DNA from: Chloranthus sessilifolius
Taxonomy: Eukaryota > Streptophyta > Magnoliopsida > Chloranthales > Chloranthaceae
Reading direction: 5' to 3'
DNA length: 64,000 nt
NCBI GenBank assembly: GCA_021018995.1
Contig: CM037584.1
Span: forward strand, 150,181,317 to 150,245,316
The notes below the pieces were generated by a model. The model searched no databases. It was not told the DNA's origin and saw nothing but the letters and a program-made list of their open reading frames with translations. A program made the translations under genes and the position numbers. This document shows, in pieces, positions 57,873 to 64,000 of this stretch (position 1 is the first letter of the stretch; the number at the start of each line of letters is the position of its first letter).

Positions 57873-58174
57873 CTAGTGAACGAAACACAAATAGTGACAG
57901 TAAGACTAACACATACCTATGACGAAAGATAAACAAATTCAGAGTTCAAAGCAAATGAAATATGCCCAAACCACATAATAATAACTTATAACGAACACAC
58001 AAAACATGATAAGAACAACTAAATAGAACATGTCGTCATAATACACAAATAAACATGACCCATAATCAATGCAGGTACGACATAAATCAGAAGGGTTTAT
58101 AGATCCTAACAAGCCTATGTCATAGCCTGAATGCCTAGGAAAATGGAAAAATACTCTTGCTTGCGAGGACCTAC

Positions 58175-58489
58175 CCGGCCTCTGGCAAAGAAATCCTCCA
58201 GTGGATAGTGCCTACGATCTCGAGGCTCAGCGCCTGGCTGCTCCTCACCTTGCTCACCCTCAACTCTATCGCTCTCCTCCTCGGCTACCCCTGGCTCAGC
58301 CTCGGGTACCCCTTCCCTAACCACCATTGGGTCACCCTCGGGGACCCCCTCCGCGACCATCTCCTTGATATCCGCCTCTATGGCAACAACTCTAGCCTGT
58401 GCCCCCGAACTCTCACATCCATCGCTCATCAACATCCCCTCTAACTCAAAAATAGAGAGCTTTGGACTACCAACACCCTCACCCTCCAT
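58175..58489 (-). pseudogene. PMD gene exon 1
   Basis: 105 codons from M (58489), very acidic (EEESDRVEGEQGEEQ), ending at RRHYPLEDFFARG just before a GTAGGT donor. It joins in phase 0 to exon 2 (EPPQLAIS). Confidence 0.65.
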
Positions 58490-58557
58490 CTGATACGAAG
58501 AGCTTGAAAAACTAAAGAAAATGGAAGAAATGGCACCCGAAACTGACGATTGGATCA

Positions 58558-59010
58558 CAGGATATCACGAAAACATGAAAAATGAGCACACAGAAACTAG
58601 GAAATAAGAAAATCCATGACTAAAACAGATCGTGCGACAAAAATGAGAAGTTCTGAACAATTTATAGAAGTCGCCCGAATTGCGCACATGAAATAAAATG
58701 CTTAATCAAATCACGCGCCACTCATAAAACGCTTAATTCTAATCAAACACCCACTAATGAGCTTGCAAATTATTTGGTCGCCCGCTCACATCTATCCGAC
58801 CGGTTGATCACGCATGTTACTGAGAGCGCATAATCACCTCAAACGCCCACACGTCGACGCGGGAATGCCAGCGGTCGTGTTCATCCTACGCATAGGTTCA
58901 AATGCTTAAATGAATTAAACGCCTATGAACTAGCGCGCAATAACTCTTCACCTTTCCGAAATGCACGCTCAAATTTTGGTGCGTAATTCGATTAAACGCC
59001 CGAGGATAAG
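58558..59010 (-). promoter_or_regulatory. Antisense promoter P2 for the PMD gene
   Basis: On the minus strand: LTR-like motifs (gcgcgtgatttgattaagc, gcgtttaatcgaattacgc) at about 58700-59010, then TATAAA at 58666-58661 and a leader of about 100 bases containing tgatccaatcgtcag (58558-58523). The spacing and leader match promoter P1 at 61332. Confidence 0.6.
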
Positions 59011-59520
59011 CATGTAATTTTCCCAGAAACAAATTTTTCACACCCAAGACAACAAGCCAAAACTCAAAATTAGGGCATTCCTGACATTTACTATTGACCC
59101 AAGTTACACCCTTGGTGAAACCACTAAAACACTTCTAACTTAAAGAAACAAGCGCCCTGAAAGGAAAAGAGAGCGCCCCAAAACTAAGACCGAACGATAA
59201 AAAAATGCTCACTCCTTCACATTCATCAATTACACCAAAAAGAAAGGTAGCCCCCATCTTCCATACATTATAACAAAAAAAATATATACAATAAAAAAAT
59301 GCCCCCCACGCCTCTATATCCCTTAAGCCAAAGCTAAAAAAAAATATAACAAAAAAAGGGGAAACTACCCCTGGTGCTACCTAAATTTAATAAATCTAAA
59401 TTAAACTAAACCCAACTAGTAAATATCACATGAGTCAAACACAATATCGAGAAAGTCGAACCAAAACAAGACAAGAGATATAAAGAATACAACCACTTTA
59501 TAGATCAATATTACAACACA

Positions 59521-60051
59521 CACTGAGGACATACCCTCTGAATATACAGTTAAAATAAGAATGCTAAAATCAGCACGTTCAGGCAATGCCCGAATCCAGA
59601 TTTATTTGGGAAACCAGAAATCTCAGAGAAGTTTGGAGAAGGAAAGCACCCTGAGCGAATTCTAACCGAGATAGGCTCTTCCCCTTGCCCCGAATTGATA
59701 GGAAAGGAAGAGTGGCTCACAGAAAGCCACCCAGGATCTGCGGGATCCATTGTTGGAAGTTCTCCTTGGGCACATTAAAAAATGAAGAGCAACTAACACT
59801 GAATCCGCAGAGCCTACCGAGGAAAAATAGGCATCAGTCACGAGAACTCTAACTTTGCCTTATCCTTGGGTTTCCTCTCTACCACCTTTTTCTCTTCTAT
59901 CTCTTCCCCTGATAGGGTGACACTTCGAGTTAGATTGATAGCACCAACCCTAGCATCACCCCAAATTCCCAATCCCGTCCATTCTCATCATCCACTTAAT
60001 AAGCACAGTTCATCGGTTTCAATACCAGGGATACGAAACAAAAAGGAATAA
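59521..60051 (-). pseudogene. Antisense ORF, unidentified, copy 2
   Basis: Minus strand, in pieces. RMDGIGN and then ARVGAINLTRSVTLSGEE with EKKVVERKPKDK come from about 60010-59850; MDPADPGWLSVSHSSF and a Ser-rich part to a hydrophobic end come at 59750-59550. It ends next to a cactgaggacatacc box. It resembles copy 1 (61158-60799) in order: RM-x-x-x-GN start, EE-x-K-x-V-x-R middle, hydrophobic end, box. No known family recognised. Confidence 0.4.
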
Positions 60052-60780
60052 AAGACATTAATAAATAAAAAATGCTCAAACTTATAAACACAAGATATCC
60101 CCCAAAACTTTTTAACCTATAAGCTTAAAATGAAAGTCCAAAATAAACAATAAACCCATAGCCTTAAATTCACACATTTATAAACTATATTTTTTTGGAT
60201 CACCAATGGACAAGTGGCACACATTTGAACCCCCTACCAAGCTGATTGAATCCAAAATCATACACATCCCCCTTTAAAAAGACCACAATTCATGACAACC
60301 AAGATGAACCAATAATTACACAACACTTGCCCCTCTAAAAGCACAAACTCCCCAAGTCTAGATAGACCAATAGGATTGAAACACCCAACCACCATCTAGA
60401 ACCCATGAAAAACTCACACAATCTAACAAGTATCATCTCAGACTACACCTTGAAAAAAATAAAATACCTCAGACAAAACAAACTACAGTCAATAAGACCA
60501 AAACCTCAAACAAAAAAAAACTCAAACAGGATAAAATCTAACTTGAAAAAAAAATGCCCCAACAAGCCTGATAAAATCAAGTGAACCTACTAAGTAGGAA
60601 ATAATAGGACGAATGAATAAACCTTGGGTCATTCTCATAACAAACTTTAAAACTATAAGTTAACTCAGATCTTAAAACTATGATAAAGCAAGTAAGTCCA
60701 GTTAATTAATCAATAAAAATTTAAGCCAACCTACGGGACAGTGAAAATATAAAATAAAAAAAATGCCCCTTTATTTATAA
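60052..60780 (-). other. AT-rich stretch between antisense ORFs
   Basis: About 730 bp without a supported gene on either strand; A-rich runs on the plus strand. It would be 3' or intergenic sequence for the antisense units. Confidence 0.5.
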
Positions 60781-60798
60781 TTTAAAATTTTACAAGTT

Positions 60799-61158
60799 TC
60801 ACTGGAGGCATACCTTCCGAATTACAACCCAAAACAAAAACCTAAAATCTAACATACAACTCAAAACGAAAACAAAAATTACGATGAGCCAAAATGAGGA
60901 GCAGAACGTCCAATTGGAGGCTTTAGAAATGTTGCCACAAGACTTGGAGAACTTAAACGAGCCATCGGCAGAAGAGATGGAAGGATTGGTTGGGTAATGC
61001 ATCCCTCCATTTACAGCACCTCCTCTCCCCACTATCTTCACTTCCTCCATCGCCGCCCCATCAACGCTGCCTTTACTGCTCCCTAGAAAAGAACGGTGAA
61101 GACCGACGCTCTCATTCCCAACACTGCCCATTCTCAGAATAATACTGTCCCCCGACAT
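60799..61158 (-). CDS. Antisense ORF, unidentified, copy 1
   Basis: Open from M at 61158 (MSGDSIILRMGSVGNES), or 61209 if the first ATG is used; I prefer 61158 because the upstream part aligns with the untranslated leader of P2. It is Gly/Ser-rich, with MEEVKIVGRGG, and ends in a hydrophobic segment, FWLIVIFVFVLSCML, that could be one membrane helix. It lies about 170 bases downstream of promoter P1. The stop overlaps the box at 60800. Function unknown. Confidence 0.4.
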   Translation of the reverse strand: MSGDSIILRMGSVGNESVGLHRSFLGSSKGSVDGAAMEEVKIVGRGGAVNGGMHYPTNPSISSADGSFKFSKSCGNISKASNWTFCSSFWLIVIFVFVLSCMLDFRFLFWVVIRKVCLQ

Positions 61159-61195
61159 CACACTAGCATGAAGATCATGTGAAATAATGAATATA

Positions 61196-61557
61196 GGAAG
61201 AAACCCCATCCCAATCTGACAGTTAGATCACTCAATATCGCTGAAACATGAATCTCTGAACGCTAAAACACTCAGAAAAGTCAAGACACGAGACTGAACC
61301 TGAGAATGAAAAGCAAATGAAAACTCCTTCGCTTATATAGAGTACGGCCTTAATCCCGCGCCTAAAAACATACACTTAATCTGATCACGCGCTAGGAACA
61401 TCACGCTCAATCAAAAACCCGCGCTCCTAACCATGCGCGCAATACAACTGTCGCCCGCACAGATAGCGCGACCTTATGATTCTGCTCTGCCCACCAGTCG
61501 CACAATCCGATTAAACGACTCACTTTTATCGCGCAATTCGAAAGATCACCCGTACAG
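61196..61557 (-). promoter_or_regulatory. Antisense promoter P1
   Basis: On the minus strand: gcgcgataaaag and gcgcgtgatcagattaag motifs (61550-61370), TATATAAG at 61339-61332, then a leader with tgatctaactgtcag (61231-61210). Leader bases 61196-61231 match 58523-58558 at 27 of 36 positions, and the TATA-to-match distance is 101 against 103 in P2. Confidence 0.6.
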
Positions 61558-63249
61558 GGACTTCAAAACCAGAGAACTCCGAGGACAAGCCCATAGAGCA
61601 AATTAGTCATGATTTCGAGATTCAAACCCTCAAATCTTCAATGATTCCTCTCCACGGCCCTTACCCTAGGTAAGAATTTAATTTTATTTTAGACTTTGGA
61701 TTTCCCCTGAGTTTAATTAATCAATTCTATTTCTAATTTTTAGACTGTAGCACCCTCTTCGGACCGAAATTCTCTATATCCGATTCTAGTTCTCTGTTTC
61801 TAGAACCGGTCCTTAATCTAGCGGTCCGATATACCCACTTTATACTCTGATTCTACTCTAAAATTATAATTTATAGTCCTATTATTAATTTCTGGTTCTG
61901 ACTTTCAGAGTTCAGAACCAGTCCTTAATCATACAGCCTCATTTTTCTAATTTCGGACCCGAATTCAGTCCTAAAATTTTAATCTATAATTTAATTCTAT
62001 ATTTTCATACTATCAAAAATCTAAAAAAAAATATAAATTTCAGTTCATAACTTAGGTTTCTTAATCTAATTTCTTATTATAATTTCGAATTCAATTCTAA
62101 AAATCTCCCTTTTATTAGTTAACTATCGACCTGTCTTTTATCTCAGCCATCCGATTTACCCACAGGAGCTTACGGAGGGTACTCGGGAACGAGGCCAATC
62201 CTCCTTAGCATAGCAGGCCCAGCCCCCCTTTTCTTCTTAGATTGTTTAGGGTTAACTAGTTAGTTTTAGTTAGTTTTTCTATTTTAATATAATTGGTTAA
62301 TTGCATCAAATAGGCCTTCATACCATTATTTGCTTTGATTCAATTCAGTCTTCTAGTTCAGTCAATTAATTATCTCAACCAGAATTTAGGAAAGTTAATT
62401 CGTTTGTTATCAATTAGATTTTTACCATAATTGATCCATAGATTATGTTCTAAAAAAAAAAGTTAATTTTGTTGCCTCGATCATTTATTCCTATTTTAGT
62501 AAATTGATTTATTGCTTCAATCAGAGTCGCAATAAATAATATTAGTCTTTGTTCCTTCAAATTAGAATGCTAGTAAGATTACCTTAAGTGCTTTAGTTGT
62601 GATTTCCATGCAATTGATACATCTGCTTATCTAAAATTGCAATAAAATTAGCATACCTGCTTTATCTAGACTTGCGATATAATTGGACTCTTTTATTTAA
62701 TTGAAATATTATTGGAACTGATACACATGCACACCTAGTACCAATAGGGGATTAGAACTGATTGGACTCTTAGTAGTACCAGGACTGTGATATTAATTGG
62801 ACTCCTAATGATACCGAGAAACTGAAAATGATTGGACTCCTGATAGCATCAGGACACTAAAATAACCATCATAATAAGCTCACCTAATCATAATTAACAA
62901 TAAAAAAAGAGAATCTAAACCGACCATAACCGCAAAAAGGGAAACTAAAAAGAAAGCTATAACTATCTAATTAAAAGAGGACACTGCTGCTAACATTCGC
63001 AAGCAAACGATTCAGTATAGAAGTAACCCACACCCGCTTAAACGCATGATCATTGACGTGTTGTAGCATCGATAAATATCTGCAGCTGGTGATTGCAAAT
63101 GAACTAGGAATCATCCTAGGAAATTCCTCCTATTATTATTTATCCCTACCTTATCACATGCACCGCATTGCTAGAGTCCAATAGGACAGAATTGGAAGCC
63201 ACTTATTCAACGGGAACCGAGAGGAACCCAGAAAAAGTGCGCACCAACA
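61557..63249 (+). repeat. Element E 3' LTR, lacking U3
   Basis: Aligns with 42425-44118 from gggacttcaaaacc to caccaaca at near equal length. The first 713 bp of the LTR, with TATA box, are missing, and so is any polypurine tract. Directly upstream is promoter P1. The outer end and the ATACC duplication are intact. Confidence 0.88.
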
Positions 63250-63254
63250 ATACC

Positions 63255-63301
63255 GTCTTCAATTTTCGAGGACGAAAATTTATTTAAGGGGGGGGGGAGG
63301 A
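63255..63301 (+). promoter_or_regulatory. Element F hairpin and polypurine tract
   Basis: AATTTTCG (63261-63268) pairs with CGAAAATT (63273-63280) around AGGA; then aagggggggggggagga runs up to the LTR start at 63302. The ttcgaggacgaa block before the polypurine tract is typical of Tekay/Del elements, as I recall. Confidence 0.8.
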
Positions 63302-64000
63302 TGTAAAACCCCGTAATTTGACTTGACCTACAATGCACCTGATTAATACAATGGGGCAATTCAGCTATAGAGGCTGGGTCTTTTTGGAACTAGACCAATA
63401 TGCTAAAGACCCAAATCATAAGACCCATGAAATCCTAAGGCGATGGCGTGGACCCAGTAGAGAGACCACGTGCTAAGACCCGACTTGGACCCATTAGAAA
63501 CCAAACCCATGACTTCAAAAGGGTCTCAGATCTAAGGCCCTTAGCATAGGTTATACACCAACGTGTGTATGTGTAGCCTCACATGGGAACCAACCTCAGC
63601 CTATATTGCTCTCATGCACGCATAGTCCCTGCATGGAGTTCAAGTGTCGATTAAGTAGAAATGAGAGACAAAACTCTCCTCTTCTCTCATCATCTCCAGC
63701 TTGAGGAAGACCAGCCACTACCTGATCTAGCCATCACCGTCTAGCTCAACCCAACCTTGCAACAGAGAGATTCCCTTCCACAACTACTAATCATTTAAAT
63801 CGTGAACTCTTTTCGGGCGGGGATCGAAACGATCGAGTACGTTCTTGCGAGCTAAAGCGCATGCAAAAGCTCGGAAGCCTTGTGTGCATAAATCTTATTA
63901 AGGTAACCTTGCAATCTCTATTTTGTGAGCTTGTTTTCTTAGTTTTAGAGTCGAGAGTTTAGAAATCGAGCATGCATCGGGTGTAGTGACCAAATTCTTG
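63302..64000 (+). repeat. Element F 3' LTR, first 699 bp
   Basis: Starts TGTAAAACCCCG, where the 5' LTR has TGTAACACCCCG, and follows it with scattered differences and one gap of about 95 bp. It continues beyond the window. Confidence 0.9.

Larger units (their letters stand above)
54618..58489 (-). pseudogene. Antisense multi-exon plant mobile domain (PMD) gene in element E
   Basis: Minus-strand gene with own TATA box (58661-58666), start MEGEGVGSPKLS at 58489 and about eleven exons with GT-AG borders. Exons I can place: 58489-58175, 57872-57151, 57039-56875, 56778 to about 56600, 56550-56156, 56060-55947, 55864-55748, 55644-55579, 55484-55424, 55355-55256, then about 55170-54891 and 54821-54618. 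Introns up to exon 8 are phase 0 wherever both borders can be placed. The PMD lies in exons 2-4; later exons are charged and coiled-coil-like. Single stops and one frameshift (near 57620) make it a pseudogene, yet exons 7 and 8 are fully open. Such antisense ORFs (aORFs) have been reported from Tat elements. Role unknown. Confidence 0.75.
41712..63249 (+). mobile_element. Element E: Tat-lineage retrotransposon with antisense genes, 21.5 kb
   Basis: 5' LTR 41712-44118, gag 44231-45960, protease near 47025, a long linker, RT, RNase H, second RNase H and integrase to 52936. Then come about 8.6 kb with minus-strand genes and a 3' LTR missing its first 713 bp (61557-63249). A second RNase H and antisense genes between pol and the 3' LTR are known from Tat elements. 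It is 5-bp-flanked and nested in F. Frames are broken by stops and frameshifts. Confidence 0.92.
30992..64000 (+). mobile_element. Element F: Tekay/Del-type chromovirus, interrupted by element E
   Basis: 5' LTR 30992-33923, tRNA-Met-type primer site, gag-pol 34076-38900 ending in a chromodomain, an internal promoter-like region, an extra ORF, then the E insertion at 41712-63249. F resumes at 63255 with its polypurine tract and a 3' LTR from 63302 that leaves the window. The left flank is ACCGA (30987-30991); its right partner is out of view. The chromodomain, the DPGST protease and the iMet primer site support the lineage. Confidence 0.9.

Overview
The window is repeat DNA from a flowering-plant nuclear genome. 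It is filled almost wholly by decayed, nested Ty3/gypsy (Metaviridae) LTR retrotransposons with several-kilobase LTRs, long spacers and extra genes. I see no rRNA, tRNA, CRISPR or bacterial features and no intact host gene. The species cannot be told from the sequence. Layout, left to right. (A) 1-9596: 3' part of an Athila-lineage element with pol remains, a spacer motif array, a relic third ORF, a long 3' untranslated region and the 3' LTR. (D) 9597-13014 and 25991-27225: 3' part of a second element, probably Tat lineage, whose 3' LTR is split by B. (B) 13015-25990: a full-length Athila-lineage element, 12,976 bp, flanked by CCCCC duplications. (C) 27226 to about 29300: the last part of a third Athila-lineage element. 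About 29340-30970: relic of a plant mobile domain (PMD) gene on the plus strand. (F) 30992 to beyond 64000: a Tekay/Del-type chromovirus with 2.9 kb LTRs, gag-pol with a chromodomain, and an extra 3' ORF. (E) 41712-63249: a 21.5 kb Tat-lineage element inserted into F just before its polypurine tract, flanked by ATACC. Reading frames are broken by stops and frameshifts in every element, so the coding parts are marked as pseudogenes, but the domain order is clear. A and B keep the protease signature DLGAS, F has DPGST, and E has DTG plus a second, archaeal-like RNase H, which is typical of Tat. Four patterns stand out. First, a hairpin with compensatory base changes recurs six times in the transcribed part of the LTRs of A, B and C. 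Second, each element has its own palindromic motif in the U3 part of its LTR, and the same motif recurs in the internal spacer ahead of its additional 3' gene (A, B, F), upstream of antisense genes (E), or elsewhere in the internal region (D). Third, E carries on its minus strand a multi-exon PMD gene with its own TATA box, and further out a second promoter and two related unidentified ORFs; the two promoters share a homologous leader at the same spacing. Fourth, F contains two in-place GT-AG insertions that behave like short introns. Together these suggest retroelements that carry a second, separately controlled transcription unit besides gag-pol.
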